DNA of 63,061 nt from an uncultured Dorea sp. (GCA_910584575.1 CAJUBG010000014.1:1-63061), one strand, 5' to 3'. Positions 33,021 to 42,602 are shown, counted from the stretch's first letter. Translations and numbers: made by a program. Notes: generated by a model not told the origin, from the letters alone.

Positions 33021-34268
33021 CTATGCTTCCTCACTCATACCTACAACATTATCCCAGATATTATTCACTTCTTCTACACATTCCATATAGATCTGTGCCA
33101 TCTCATTCGTCTTGAGTCCCAATTCCTCTGAAATCTCCTTAATCACGCCCCAGTCAGCCTTCTCATAGCTGAGCACCAGTTCATACAGGCGTCCTGCTTT
33201 GCCCTCTTTGCGAATCAACGCATCCTTCACTTCCTCCAGAATTGGAATCTCATAGAGTATCTCTGCAATCGGTGCGTCAATCATATACTCTAACATGGAG
33301 AACATACCAAGCAGATAAGCATCCGAGCTGTTAATCGGGAAATTCTTCAGTCTCTTTACCAACGCGGACGTAAAATTCGCACGCATGAAAGATGCTTTCA
33401 ACAGTTCTTCAGATTCCGACTTATTCTGCTTATCCTCAAAGCTCAGCAGATAAACCCACTGCTTTAACTGACTTATGCCGACACGTACCAACGCCTGCCT
33501 GACAGACGTTGTCTCATGGTGTACGGCAAAATATGCAGAATTAGCCATCTTAAGCAATGCATATGTAAGCGACGCATCTCTGATAATCGTCTCCTCCAAA
33601 ATCTCCACATCAGGCTCATCCTTGGTAATCTCAACAATGAGCTGGTAGAGGTTACCCTGCATGAAATCCATCTTGCTGGTCTTGGATGTCGTGGCTCCGG
33701 CAATATAATTACCCTCCACATAATCCACGCCTAGCTCTACGGCGCAATCATACACTTCCTTGCTGTTTACACCCGTTGCGATAAACTGCTTCTGGAACCC
33801 ATGAGCCATATCGATTACATTAGCAATCGAGCGCCGCTGCATCCCTTCCAGCTTATTGGAAAGATCCATCTTAATATAATCAACATATTCCAACATACTG
33901 AAATACTTGGGCGTAAACTGAAAATCATTAATTGCGAAATGATATCCATCCTCCCGATACTTACTGATTAAAATTGCTGCCAGAGAGTGGACAACAATGT
34001 TATCCTCAATCTGGATCACAACCTTATCTTTATCGAAGATCTTTGGCGTATTCCGAAACAAAAGCGTCGGAGTAAACGTCATAAAGGTCTTTTTATCCTT
34101 GAATATCCTCTCTGAGTTCTCAGACAAGAAAGCGACCATCGTGTTCGCCGCTACATTGTCTGAGCTGGAATTATACAGGCTGCTCTCATCCTCCTGGATC
34201 AGTAGCTCATATCCGATGACAGTGTCCTTCAGATCCTTAATAGCCTGTCTTACAACACAATTCTTCAT
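33021..34268 (-). CDS. EAL/HDOD-domain signalling protein with degenerate EAL half
   Basis: 415 residues. Residues 1-190 match an EAL fold in outline (GYELLIQ at the N-terminus, YVDYIKMDLS), but the catalytic set is degenerate: INDFQ replaces the DDFG-type metal motif, and GVNSKEVYD replaces the usual ET-x-E. Cyclic-di-GMP hydrolysis is therefore unlikely. Residues 200-400 form an HDOD domain (IIRDASLTYALLKMANSAYF, VRQALVRVGISQLKQWVYLL), an inactive HD relative used as an output or scaffold. The architecture is that of YuxH-type proteins. It starts directly at the stop of cheV and is part of the flagellar operon, suggesting a motility-regulatory role. Confidence 0.85.
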   Translation of the reverse strand: MKNCVVRQAIKDLKDTVIGYELLIQEDESSLYNSSSDNVAANTMVAFLSENSERIFKDKKTFMTFTPTLLFRNTPKIFDKDKVVIQIEDNIVVHSLAAILISKYREDGYHFAINDFQFTPKYFSMLEYVDYIKMDLSNKLEGMQRRSIANVIDMAHGFQKQFIATGVNSKEVYDCAVELGVDYVEGNYIAGATTSKTSKMDFMQGNLYQLIVEITKDEPDVEILEETIIRDASLTYALLKMANSAYFAVHHETTSVRQALVRVGISQLKQWVYLLSFEDKQNKSESEELLKASFMRANFTSALVKRLKNFPINSSDAYLLGMFSMLEYMIDAPIAEILYEIPILEEVKDALIRKEGKAGRLYELVLSYEKADWGVIKEISEELGLKTNEMAQIYMECVEEVNNIWDNVVGMSEEA

Positions 34269-35183
34269 TTAACTATCCCTCCGGTCCAGTAATGCATCCA
34301 TGACCTCGACCAAACGTCCGATCTCTGGCTTTGACAATTGCTCGTCTGCTCCGAGCTGCTTGCCTTTTATTCTCATCTCCTCATTAATCAGGGATGAGAA
34401 GATTACAACCGGCATATTCTTCATTTTTTCATCTTCTTTTACAAGCTTTGTCAAACGATGCCCATCCATCTCCGGCATCTCAATATCAGTGATCAGCAGC
34501 GCAGCCCTTGTATAGAAATCCGGCTCACTTCTGATACTCTCAAGGAACTCCCATGCTTCCCGTCCGTTATTGAAGGTCGTAAGATTGGAATACCCCGCCC
34601 GAAGCAAGGAATCTGAAATCATCTTGGTCAGTAGAATGGAGTCCTCCGCAAGAATAATACTCTGGTCTCTCTGCATCCTGTCGCCAAGTTTGTCGATCTC
34701 CGATACCTGAATACTCGTCTCTGGCGCTATCTCAGCAACAATCTTCTCAAAATCCAGAATTGTGACAAGATTATCTCCACACTGAGCGATACCTGTGGCA
34801 ACACCGTCCTCACCATTCGTCAGCGCCTTATCCGGCTTCTGGATAGCTTCCCAGGAAATCCTGCTGATGCCAACCACGGAATGTACACGGAATGCAATGT
34901 GCATCTTATTGAAATTCGTGATGATAAACAGATCCCTGTCCTTCTTATCCCCACACTCTCCCGTCAGGTATTTCGGAAGATTGATAACCGTCAAAAGAGT
35001 CTCCCTTGGCTTGAAGATTCCCTCAACCGCATCGTGAGAATGTGGGATCGGCTTCACTTTATCCGCCATCATGATCTCCAGCACCTTTGCCACATTAATT
35101 CCATACAACTCACCGAATATGGTAAACTGCATAACTTCAATTTCATTTGTTCCAGATTCCAATAAAATCTCTGTATTAGCCAT
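34269..35183 (-). CDS. cheV: Chemotaxis protein CheV (CheW-receiver fusion)
   Basis: About 304 residues. The N-terminal 150 residues are CheW-like (MQFTIFGELYGINVAKVLEIM, PRETLLTVINLPKYL, GISRISWEAIQKP). Residues 175-304 form a receiver domain with acidic residues in ILAEDSILL, phospho-acceptor Asp in LLITDIEMPEMDG and Lys in EQLSKPEIG. CheV couples receptors to the kinase CheA and helps adaptation. The ATG at 35183 follows AAAGGAG; a GTG two codons earlier is less likely. CheA and CheW genes are not in the window. Confidence 0.93.
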   Translation of the reverse strand: MANTEILLESGTNEIEVMQFTIFGELYGINVAKVLEIMMADKVKPIPHSHDAVEGIFKPRETLLTVINLPKYLTGECGDKKDRDLFIITNFNKMHIAFRVHSVVGISRISWEAIQKPDKALTNGEDGVATGIAQCGDNLVTILDFEKIVAEIAPETSIQVSEIDKLGDRMQRDQSIILAEDSILLTKMISDSLLRAGYSNLTTFNNGREAWEFLESIRSEPDFYTRAALLITDIEMPEMDGHRLTKLVKEDEKMKNMPVVIFSSLINEEMRIKGKQLGADEQLSKPEIGRLVEVMDALLDRRDS

Positions 35184-35245
35184 ACACACTCACTCCTTTA
35201 CATTCTATGTATATTTATCGACGCAATATTCATCCAGAATAAGAG

Positions 35246-35728
35246 CTAAAGCATCTTCTCCGGTTTTCCTGCTGACCGGACATATACATTCCCCGTCGCT
35301 ACATCCAGCAGCATGGTCCTCGCATAATTTGCACCGACATCTTCACTGGTAACACGTAACCCCTCAGCCATCAGAATCCTTTTTACATTCTGTGCATTTC
35401 TCTCCCCGATATTCCCAAGACCACCGCTGCCTTTCATCTCGAACATCTTGGCTCCACCCGCAATCTTGCATACCATCCGCGATTTTGACCCCCCAAACGC
35501 AGTAAGCTTGCGAAGCGTCTCACGGATACCCGTATCCGCGAACTTAAACACGTTTCCATCCTTCGCACCACTCTTTTCAGGAAGCATAATATGAAGAAGC
35601 GCTCCTAGCTTAATCATCGGATCATAAAAAGAAACACCAATGCAAGACCCCAGAGCATACGTAATCAATGTGCCCTCCTGCCTCGTCATCTTCATATCAG
35701 CAATTCCAACTGATATCTTCTTCTCCAT
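35246..35728 (-). CDS. cheD: Chemoreceptor glutamine deamidase CheD
   Basis: 160 residues. CheD deamidates glutamines on chemoreceptors and stimulates the phosphatase CheC. The catalytic Cys is in TYALGSCIGVSFYD and the His in LGALLHIMLPE, with the GNIGERNAQNVKRIL segment near the C-terminus. The gene starts 3 bp after the cheC stop, the classical cheC-cheD order. AGGAG precedes the ATG. Confidence 0.95.
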   Translation of the reverse strand: MEKKISVGIADMKMTRQEGTLITYALGSCIGVSFYDPMIKLGALLHIMLPEKSGAKDGNVFKFADTGIRETLRKLTAFGGSKSRMVCKIAGGAKMFEMKGSGGLGNIGERNAQNVKRILMAEGLRVTSEDVGANYARTMLLDVATGNVYVRSAGKPEKML

Positions 35729-35731
35729 CTA

Positions 35732-36352
35732 TCATTCCACTCCTAGCTTTTTCATAAGAACATTCAAAGACTCTACATCAGGCAGAAGCAGCATATTACT
35801 GTTTAATGCTTTTCCGTCTATTTTGAATTCGCCTGTTATCATCATAATCCTATCTGAATGTTGGCCCATCATAGCGATTGGCACACTCATAATCCCGCCA
35901 AGCATATTCACGGCAAGCTGCGGAACCGATAATTCTACACTCATATTCACCAGAGAAGACATCGCCGTAATATAGGACGAAATAACTATATTACCAATCT
36001 CCATAAGGACAGATGAATCAATCTCCCCCAATTCAAAGAAATCCGCATTCGTCTTGCCAAGCATCCTGAACAGTATCTCATCTGAAAACTCCTTCGTCAG
36101 AATGAAAAGCATGATGCCGCCTAATTCTCCCGACATCTCAACCAATATAGCCGCGACCACCTCCTCCGGGTCTCCCACGTTGACCAGCGCCTCGTTAAAA
36201 TCCAGAATCTCTACTTTGGGAAGCGACATATTCACCTTTGCATTCAACATGCTGGATAGGGCTGTCGCGGCGTTTCCGCCGCCAATACTGCCGATTTCCT
36301 TTAAAATATCAATCTCTAGTTCGTTCATTTCTTCATATGTTTTTATCCCCAT
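35732..36352 (-). CDS. cheC: CheY-P phosphatase CheC
   Basis: 206 residues with the duplicated CheC half-domains. The second active site is intact (a Ser, then LMEIGNIVIS with Glu and Asn). The first reads LKEIGSIGGGNAATALS, where the Asn of the Glu-x2-Asn motif is Ser, so one of the two phosphatase sites may be impaired. CheC hydrolyses CheY-phosphate and is regulated by CheD. It follows the rod-protein genes in the flagellar operon; AGAGAGGTGG precedes the ATG. Confidence 0.93.
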   Translation of the reverse strand: MGIKTYEEMNELEIDILKEIGSIGGGNAATALSSMLNAKVNMSLPKVEILDFNEALVNVGDPEEVVAAILVEMSGELGGIMLFILTKEFSDEILFRMLGKTNADFFELGEIDSSVLMEIGNIVISSYITAMSSLVNMSVELSVPQLAVNMLGGIMSVPIAMMGQHSDRIMMITGEFKIDGKALNSNMLLLPDVESLNVLMKKLGVE

Positions 36353-36366
36353 AATCCACCTCTCTA

Positions 36367-37074
36367 TTACCTTAATGTATTAATCGTATTCACAACCTCG
36401 TCGGATGTCTGAACCATCTTCAATGCGTATGAATACGCTCTCTGTGCCTCGATAATGCGGGTAAAATCATCTGAAACACTTGCGCCAGACATCTCCAATG
36501 CATGGTCAACCACCTTTGCACCTGGCATCAGAAACGGCTGCCCGTTCTTCACAGACGGCGCATACTCATTATTGCCGACACTCAACATTCCGTCCATAAT
36601 ATTGAACCCAAAGACACCAATCTTGCCACTCAGCTCCCCATCTGTAACCCGAATCGGGTTGCGGTCCTGATCCAATATGAAGTTACCGTTATCATTCACA
36701 AGGTAAAACTCATCTCCACGCTTGGACATACTGAAATGTCCGTTCCTGGTATATGTAATCTCATTGGTAATCGGGCTTCTCGTCATAAAAAATCCCGAAT
36801 CAATGATTGCATAATCGAATTCTCCCTGTGTCGTTACCAGTCCCTTGGGGCTGAAATCCGTCTTAGTCTGCTCTACAAGGATTCCTGTCCCCGCTTTCAG
36901 CGGGGTATCGGCTCCGGTATAGTTATTCAGGTTATAATACATCAGATCCGAGAATACCGGCGTCTTCGCTTTATAACCATAATTATTCACATTCGCAAGA
37001 TTGTTGGCAACCACATCCAGCTTACGCTGTTCCTCCATTGCCCCTCTTGCCGCAGTATAAAATGATGTATACAT
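36367..37074 (-). CDS. Flagellar basal-body rod protein, FlgF/FlgG family
   Basis: About 235 residues. The N-terminal rod motif is present (YTAARGAMEEQRKLDVVANNLANVNNYGYKAK), as is the C-terminal helix (MSGASVSDDFTRIIEAQRAYSYALKMVQTSDEVVNTI). The middle holds a degenerate FlgG-type GFF segment (FDYAIIDSGFFMTRS). The start at 37074 follows GAGGAGAGG; the longer frame would overlap the preceding gene. It is the second of two paralogous rod genes after fliA, an arrangement like flhO-flhP of Bacillus. It is exported by the flagellar type III apparatus. Confidence 0.87.
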   Translation of the reverse strand: MYTSFYTAARGAMEEQRKLDVVANNLANVNNYGYKAKTPVFSDLMYYNLNNYTGADTPLKAGTGILVEQTKTDFSPKGLVTTQGEFDYAIIDSGFFMTRSPITNEITYTRNGHFSMSKRGDEFYLVNDNGNFILDQDRNPIRVTDGELSGKIGVFGFNIMDGMLSVGNNEYAPSVKNGQPFLMPGAKVVDHALEMSGASVSDDFTRIIEAQRAYSYALKMVQTSDEVVNTINTLR

Positions 37075-37096
37075 ATGCCTCTCCTCTCTGTTTACG

Positions 37097-37843
37097 TTAC
37101 GTTGCGGAACCCATTGTAACCATCTTTGCCTCCAACTGATCATAAATCTTAAGAAGCTGCGCTGAACTCTGCAAGATCCGCTGGCTGCTGATCATCCGTG
37201 TCATCTCCTCCGCCATGGAAACATTGGAGTCCTCCAAATATCTCTGTGTGACCGTGGTTCCCGCGTCCGCTGCCTGAGGCTGTGCATTAGCCCTGAACAC
37301 ACTTCCGCTGATCTTGGTCAACTGACCGTAATCTGCAAAATCCACGATCTGCAGCCTCCCGAAGTTCTGGTTGCCATCCTCGCTGAAAATATTCCCCTGC
37401 TTGTCGATAATAATATTGTCCGTTGTCAGACGGATAGCGCCGTTCGTCCCCTGTACTCTGCCGATTCCCGGCATCGTCAGGTATCCCTCGTTATCCAGAT
37501 TAAATGAGCCGTCTCTTGTATATACCGGACCATCGCCAGTATCAATCACGAAGAAACCGTTGCCGGTCAGACCCACATCCAGCGCATCTCCAGTCTCCCT
37601 GATACCCCCTTCTGTATAGTCCGTTACCCTCTCGGCAGCGGTATTCACCCAGGACACCCTGCCTACCGGAGTCTTGCCGTCCCTGTCATACCGATAGATC
37701 ATCTCGTCTCGGAAGGTACTCTGCATGATTCTGTCCATCTTATATCCTGGAGTGGATACATTCGTCATGTTATTACTGACAACATTCAGATTGCGGTTCT
37801 GTGTAATCATATTAGAAGTTAGATCATAATACCCTTGAAACAT
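37097..37843 (-). CDS. flgG: Flagellar basal-body rod protein, FlgG-like
   Basis: 248 residues. The N-terminal NLNVVSNNMTNVSTPGYK motif, the DVGLTGNGFFVIDTG segment and the C-terminal EDSNVSMAEEMTRMISSQRILQSSAQ helix are those of FlgG-type distal rod proteins. Its ATG lies inside the last 20 bp of fliA, so translation is coupled to the sigma-factor gene. The second rod paralogue follows 22 bp downstream. Whether it is strictly FlgG or FlgF is not resolved by sequence reading alone. Confidence 0.87.
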   Translation of the reverse strand: MFQGYYDLTSNMITQNRNLNVVSNNMTNVSTPGYKMDRIMQSTFRDEMIYRYDRDGKTPVGRVSWVNTAAERVTDYTEGGIRETGDALDVGLTGNGFFVIDTGDGPVYTRDGSFNLDNEGYLTMPGIGRVQGTNGAIRLTTDNIIIDKQGNIFSEDGNQNFGRLQIVDFADYGQLTKISGSVFRANAQPQAADAGTTVTQRYLEDSNVSMAEEMTRMISSQRILQSSAQLLKIYDQLEAKMVTMGSAT

Positions 37844-38633
37844 TCCTGCTCTCCTTTTCTTCGTTGAATTTCTCCATGTGTTTCCTTAGTTTCTTTATTG
37901 CATTCGTATGAATCTGGGAGACACGCGGCTCACTGACATTCAGCACGTCCGCAATCTGTCTCATATTCAATTCATCTATATAATACAGCGAGATCACAAG
38001 CTGCTCATTCTCCTTGAGCGTGCCGACCCCTTCCGCCAAAACCTGCGTAAGCTCTTTCTTGAGGAACTTACTCTCAGGCTGCTCACTCTTATCCCCCTGA
38101 GGCAGCGTTACTCCGACTTCATTCCCCTGGGCCTCCGCCAGCACCATATCCAGCGAAAGGATGTTAAACAACGATGCCTTGCGCATAGTTTCCTGGTACT
38201 TCTCAGGGGTAATGTTCAGATAATCCGTCACCTCCTGCACAGAAGGATAATACCCAAGTTTATTATATAACGTTGTGACCGCTTCTTCAATATCTCTTGT
38301 GCTCTTTCTTGTACTTCTTGGCACCCAATCCTGCTTTCTGGCAAGGTCTATAATCATTCCCTTGATTCTCTTGGAAATAAAAGTCTCAAATTTGACATTC
38401 TTATCCATGTCAAACTTGTCAATGGAGGACATAATCGCAATGACGCCTTCACTGATGATATCATCTACCTGCGAGAAGCTCATATAGATATCCCTCATCT
38501 GAAGCGCAATACTCTTTACAAGATAGATATAGCGCATGACGATCTCCTGCTTGACTTCCAGGCTGCCCGTCTCTTTATACAGTTTTAAAAGCTCTTCATT
38601 CGTCTTATCTTTATATCGTTCCTGCGTATTCAT
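37824..38633 (-). CDS. fliA: RNA polymerase sigma-28 factor (FliA/SigD/WhiG family)
   Basis: 269 residues with the domains of a flagellar sigma factor. Region 2 reads FSQVDDIISEGVIAIMSSIDKFD and FETFISKRIKGMIIDLARKQDWVPRSTR. Region 3 follows (YPSVQEVTDYLNI) and region 4 ends the protein (NEQLVISLYYIDELNMRQIADVLNVSEPRVSQIHTNAI, in two segments). It directs late flagellar and chemotaxis transcription. CGGAGTG precedes the ATG. It starts 23 bp after flhA; the flhF and flhG genes usually found between them are absent. A match to its promoter consensus occurs upstream of the gene at 3285. Confidence 0.95.
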   Translation of the reverse strand: MNTQERYKDKTNEELLKLYKETGSLEVKQEIVMRYIYLVKSIALQMRDIYMSFSQVDDIISEGVIAIMSSIDKFDMDKNVKFETFISKRIKGMIIDLARKQDWVPRSTRKSTRDIEEAVTTLYNKLGYYPSVQEVTDYLNITPEKYQETMRKASLFNILSLDMVLAEAQGNEVGVTLPQGDKSEQPESKFLKKELTQVLAEGVGTLKENEQLVISLYYIDELNMRQIADVLNVSEPRVSQIHTNAIKKLRKHMEKFNEEKESRNVSRVL

Positions 38634-38656
38634 ATTGCACTCCGTTAGATTTACTT

Positions 38657-40738
38657 CTACATCGTTATATTGCCGACTGCCTGTATCTGAATGTTGTTGC
38701 TGATTTCATTAAAGGATAACACATACACATCCGGGAAGAACTGCTCGACCAGACGGTAAACATGAATTCTTACCACCTGGCTGGTCAGAATAATCGGCGA
38801 CTGACCAAGCTCCTGGAACTTCTTCACTTCCTCTGACATCTGTGTAATCACATTCTGCATTACATCCGGACTTAACGCCAGGTATACGCCGTGCTCTCCG
38901 TTTGTCAGGCTGGTAATGATGTTCTTCTCCAGCTCTGCGTCCAGCGTCACAACTCTCATACTGTTGCCCTCACAGAATCTTCTGGTAATGGTACGTTTCA
39001 GAGCAACACGGATATTTTCTGTGATGGAATCCAAATCCCGCACCGTCATGGAGGAATCTACGATTGTCTCCATGATCGTCTCCATATCCTTAATCGGAAT
39101 ACCCTCTTTCAGCAGATTCGTCAGAATCTTCTGGAAGTTGCCGTATGAAATCAGGTTTGGAATCAATTCATCTACAAGCTCAGGAGACTGCTTCTTCATA
39201 TTCTCGATCAGGCGTACAACCTCCTGACGGTTCAGCAGCTCATGAGCGTGCTTCTTCACTGTCTCTGACAAATGTGTCAGCATAACTGATAGCGGGTCGA
39301 TAACCGTATATCCATAGATCTCAGCCATCTCTTTCTTATCCACGGTAATCCATTTGCTAGGAATACCATATGCAGGCTCAATGGTATCTATTCCATCGAT
39401 CTCCTTCTCAAGATTCGGCGGCTCTAAGGCGAGGTAGTAGTCTACCAGAATCTCTCCCTTGGCAACTTCCTCTCCCTTAATCTTAATGACATACTGATTC
39501 GTGTTCAGGCTGGAGCTGTCACGCAGCCTGATGGATGGGATGACAAGTCCCATCTCCTGTGCATACTGGCGCCGGAAGATTACGATACGATCTATCATCC
39601 TTCCGCCGCTTGCCTCGTCTACCAGAGGAATCAGGCTATATCCAAACTCCATCTCGATAGGCTCTACTGAAATCAGCGAATATACGCTGTTGATATCTTT
39701 GAAATTCTCCTCGTCCTCCATCATCTGCATCGGGTCTGCCTCCGGCACACCCGGACCGCCCATTGCCATCGGCCCCTGTTCCGGAACCGCTGCAAACGAC
39801 TGCATACGGCGAAGAAGATAAAAACCGCCGAGCATCATTATAAGGGCTATGACAGCAAGCTGAAGCTTCGGCATCCCCGGAACCGCAATCAGAATCGCAA
39901 GAACACCGCCCGCGATCATGATTGACGTTGGCTGTGCAGAGAACTGTTTCGTCACGTCGATATTCAGGCTGTCTTCCGCAACCGCACGGGTTACAATCAT
40001 ACCCGTCGCCGTGGAAATCAAAAGCGCCGGTATCTGGGATACCAAACCGTCACCGATGGTCGCGATAGAATACACCTGAAGTACTTCCGTAAAGCCCATG
40101 CCGCCCTGTACCATACCAATGATACAGCCGCCCAGGAAATTGACTGCCGTGATGATCAGGGACATGGTAGCATCTCCCTTAACGATCTTCGTAGCACCAT
40201 CCATAGAGCCGTAGAAGTCCGCTTCCTTCTGAATCTTGTAACGCCGTTCCTTTGCCTCATCCTCTGTAATCAGTCCGCTGCCTAAGTCAGCGTCGATTGC
40301 CATCTGCTTACCAGGCATAGCGTCCAACGTGAATCTTGCCGCTACCTCAGCTACACGTTCTGCACCCTTGGTGATAACAAGGAACTGTACCAATACGATA
40401 ATCAGGAAGATAACAACTCCGACAACTACATTTCCCTGGAGAACAAAGTCACCCATGGACTGGATTACCTGTCCCGCCGTACCTGAATTACTGAGGATAC
40501 TTCTTGTGGAAGATATATTGATTCCGATACGGTATAAGGTTGTGATAAGAAGCAGAGACGGAAAGATTGAGAACTCTAACGCCTCTTTGATATTCATACT
40601 GATTAAAAGGATAATCAGCGATACCGCAATATTCAAAATAATCATAACGTCCAATAGAAACGGACTTAACGGTATAATCAACAGCAGTACAATCATGACT
40701 ACAATCAATGACACCGCATTATTTAATATATTTTTCAT
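38657..40738 (-). CDS. flhA: Flagellar export apparatus protein FlhA
   Basis: 693 residues, full length. The first 330 residues hold about eight membrane helices, with the FHIPEP-region wording RFTLDAMPGKQMAIDADLGSGLI and a following EGSMDGA-like FYGSMDGATKIVKGD. The C-terminal half is the cytosolic domain forming the nonameric export ring that docks substrate-chaperone complexes. It starts 3 bp after flhB and precedes fliA. No frameshift or missing block is apparent. Confidence 0.96.
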   Translation of the reverse strand: MKNILNNAVSLIVVMIVLLLIIPLSPFLLDVMIILNIAVSLIILLISMNIKEALEFSIFPSLLLITTLYRIGINISSTRSILSNSGTAGQVIQSMGDFVLQGNVVVGVVIFLIIVLVQFLVITKGAERVAEVAARFTLDAMPGKQMAIDADLGSGLITEDEAKERRYKIQKEADFYGSMDGATKIVKGDATMSLIITAVNFLGGCIIGMVQGGMGFTEVLQVYSIATIGDGLVSQIPALLISTATGMIVTRAVAEDSLNIDVTKQFSAQPTSIMIAGGVLAILIAVPGMPKLQLAVIALIMMLGGFYLLRRMQSFAAVPEQGPMAMGGPGVPEADPMQMMEDEENFKDINSVYSLISVEPIEMEFGYSLIPLVDEASGGRMIDRIVIFRRQYAQEMGLVIPSIRLRDSSSLNTNQYVIKIKGEEVAKGEILVDYYLALEPPNLEKEIDGIDTIEPAYGIPSKWITVDKKEMAEIYGYTVIDPLSVMLTHLSETVKKHAHELLNRQEVVRLIENMKKQSPELVDELIPNLISYGNFQKILTNLLKEGIPIKDMETIMETIVDSSMTVRDLDSITENIRVALKRTITRRFCEGNSMRVVTLDAELEKNIITSLTNGEHGVYLALSPDVMQNVITQMSEEVKKFQELGQSPIILTSQVVRIHVYRLVEQFFPDVYVLSFNEISNNIQIQAVGNITM

Positions 40739-40741
40739 CCT

Positions 40742-41803
40742 CTACACCAACTTTTTATTCATTCGGAATACCTCAACCAGTATCTCCGCTACCACTCCGT
40801 AATACTCTGCCGGAATCTGCCCTCCAAGCGGAGTCGAAGCGTAGATGCCTCTCGCAAGAGGCTTATTTTCAATCACAGTAACATTGCTGTTCTCCGCAAT
40901 CTCAACAATCTTAAGGGCAATGTAATCCTGACCTTTCGCAACAACCACAGGGGCATTGTCATGGTCTATATCATATCGAAGTGCAACCGCAAAATGCGTA
41001 GGGTTTCGTATAATAACGTCTGCATCCGGAACCGCCTGCATCATCCTGCTTCTTGCCATGCTCTGCTGGAGACTCTTGATCTTGCCCTTAACCTTCGGGT
41101 CTCCTTCCATCTGTTTGTATTCTTCCTTAACTTCCTCTTTTGACATCTTAATGTCTTTTTCATACTTCCATCGCTGAAAGAAGAAATCGAACCCTGCAAT
41201 AGCAGCAAAGATCATTCCAATTCTTAAGACCATACTTATAATCTCATTCAGTACATATGTAGCAGCAGCAATAGGATTTATATCCATCATCTGAGCAATC
41301 ACTATAAGCTGATCTTTAAGAATCCCATATATAACTACTGCCAGAACAATAATCTTCAGAATTGACTTTAATACTTCCACAAGCTGTCTTGTAGAAAACA
41401 GATTCTTAATCCCCTTAAGCGGATTAAGTTTGCTAAGTTTAAACTTTAACGGTTTTTTAGTAAAAAGGAACCGTGTCTGTACTCCGGTGGTTAGTACACC
41501 GATAGCCAGACTGATTATTCCAATTGGGAAAATGCACCATACTAGCGTTTCCACCGCTTTCATGCCTACAAGCTGCAGATTGCCGAGGGAAAGCTCATTA
41601 ATATCTGCAACCGAAGATACCTGAAAGATTAAACTCTCTCGAAGTCTGCGGTAAATCATTGGAAAAAATAACTTTATACAATAGAAACACCCTACAAGCG
41701 AAACAACCGCAATAACGTCCTTACTGACAGGAACATTACCTTCCTTACGTTGGTCGTTTCGCTTCTTAGGTGTGGCTTTTTCGGTTTTTTCATCTGACGC
41801 CAA
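40742..41803 (-). CDS. flhB: Flagellar export switch protein FlhB
   Basis: 353 residues. The N-terminal basic EKTEKATPKKRNDQRKEGNV segment, four membrane helices, and the autocleavage site NPTH (in VIIRNPTHFAVALRY) are visible. Cleavage between Asn and Pro switches export from hook/rod to filament substrates. The C-terminus ends shortly after FRMNKKLV. It lies between fliR and flhA with small gaps, the canonical order. Confidence 0.96.
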   Translation of the reverse strand: MASDEKTEKATPKKRNDQRKEGNVPVSKDVIAVVSLVGCFYCIKLFFPMIYRRLRESLIFQVSSVADINELSLGNLQLVGMKAVETLVWCIFPIGIISLAIGVLTTGVQTRFLFTKKPLKFKLSKLNPLKGIKNLFSTRQLVEVLKSILKIIVLAVVIYGILKDQLIVIAQMMDINPIAAATYVLNEIISMVLRIGMIFAAIAGFDFFFQRWKYEKDIKMSKEEVKEEYKQMEGDPKVKGKIKSLQQSMARSRMMQAVPDADVIIRNPTHFAVALRYDIDHDNAPVVVAKGQDYIALKIVEIAENSNVTVIENKPLARGIYASTPLGGQIPAEYYGVVAEILVEVFRMNKKLV

Positions 41804-41818
41804 AGGTGTTCACTTCCT

Positions 41819-42586
41819 TTATAAGAATGTCAGTATTCCCTGGACCGTCTTCATCATCGTTGTCATAATCTTTTCGATGAATTCACCTGCCGGCGCATAC
41901 AGAAGCGCCAAAAGGCCCAGACCAACAATTAATTTCATCTGAATATTAATCACAAATATACTAATCTGCGGCACGACTTTATTTAGGATTCCAACTCCCA
42001 TCTCCACAAGGAATTCTGCGGCAATCATAGGTATCGAAAGTCTTACTCCCATGCCCACACATTCCAGGAAGATATCAATTATTTTCAACGCAAGCCCCTG
42101 GGTAAGTACAATTCCACCATATGGCACAATCTCAGCCGAAGTCAGCAGAATCTTCATCAGCGCCAGGTGGCCGTCAACCGCGAAAAAAAGCATGATGAGC
42201 CACGCCTGGTACACACTACCTGTTATGGGCATCTGGGCGTTACTCTGCGGGTCATACACCGTAGCCATAGACAAACCAATCTGATAGTCAATGATATAGC
42301 CTGCAAAACTAACAATAAAAAAAAACAAGTGCATGACATATCCTATCACATATCCTGCCGCAAATTCTTTAATCAGAAGGAATCCAAACTCAATCGTACT
42401 CGCAATCTCTACCGCCTCCTCCATGGAGGCTGAATATACCATCATCGTCAGGATAAAAATAAATCCTCCCTTAACTCTGATTGGTATATTATTTCTTCCC
42501 AATATCGGATTCATTAAGATAAACCCTGACATCCGCATCATAATCAGCGAAAACAAGGTAAGCTGTGCGGTATTATCTATCGACAT
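41819..42586 (-). CDS. fliR: Flagellar export gate protein FliR
   Basis: 255 residues, a polytopic membrane protein with about six hydrophobic segments. Family wording includes MMRMSGFILMNPILGRNNIPIRVKGG near the N-terminus, and MATVYDPQSNAQMPITG before the second half. It forms the export gate with FliP and FliQ. GGAGTGATGAC precedes the ATG. It lies between fliQ and flhB. Confidence 0.95.
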   Translation of the reverse strand: MSIDNTAQLTLFSLIMMRMSGFILMNPILGRNNIPIRVKGGFIFILTMMVYSASMEEAVEIASTIEFGFLLIKEFAAGYVIGYVMHLFFFIVSFAGYIIDYQIGLSMATVYDPQSNAQMPITGSVYQAWLIMLFFAVDGHLALMKILLTSAEIVPYGGIVLTQGLALKIIDIFLECVGMGVRLSIPMIAAEFLVEMGVGILNKVVPQISIFVINIQMKLIVGLGLLALLYAPAGEFIEKIMTTMMKTVQGILTFL

Positions 42587-42602
42587 GTCATCACTCCTCG
42601 CA

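Noticed and set aside
36367..37143. Longer start for the second rod protein
   Set aside because: It would overlap the preceding rod gene by about 45 bp, and the ATG at 37074 has a good ribosome site and the conserved rod-protein N-terminus.
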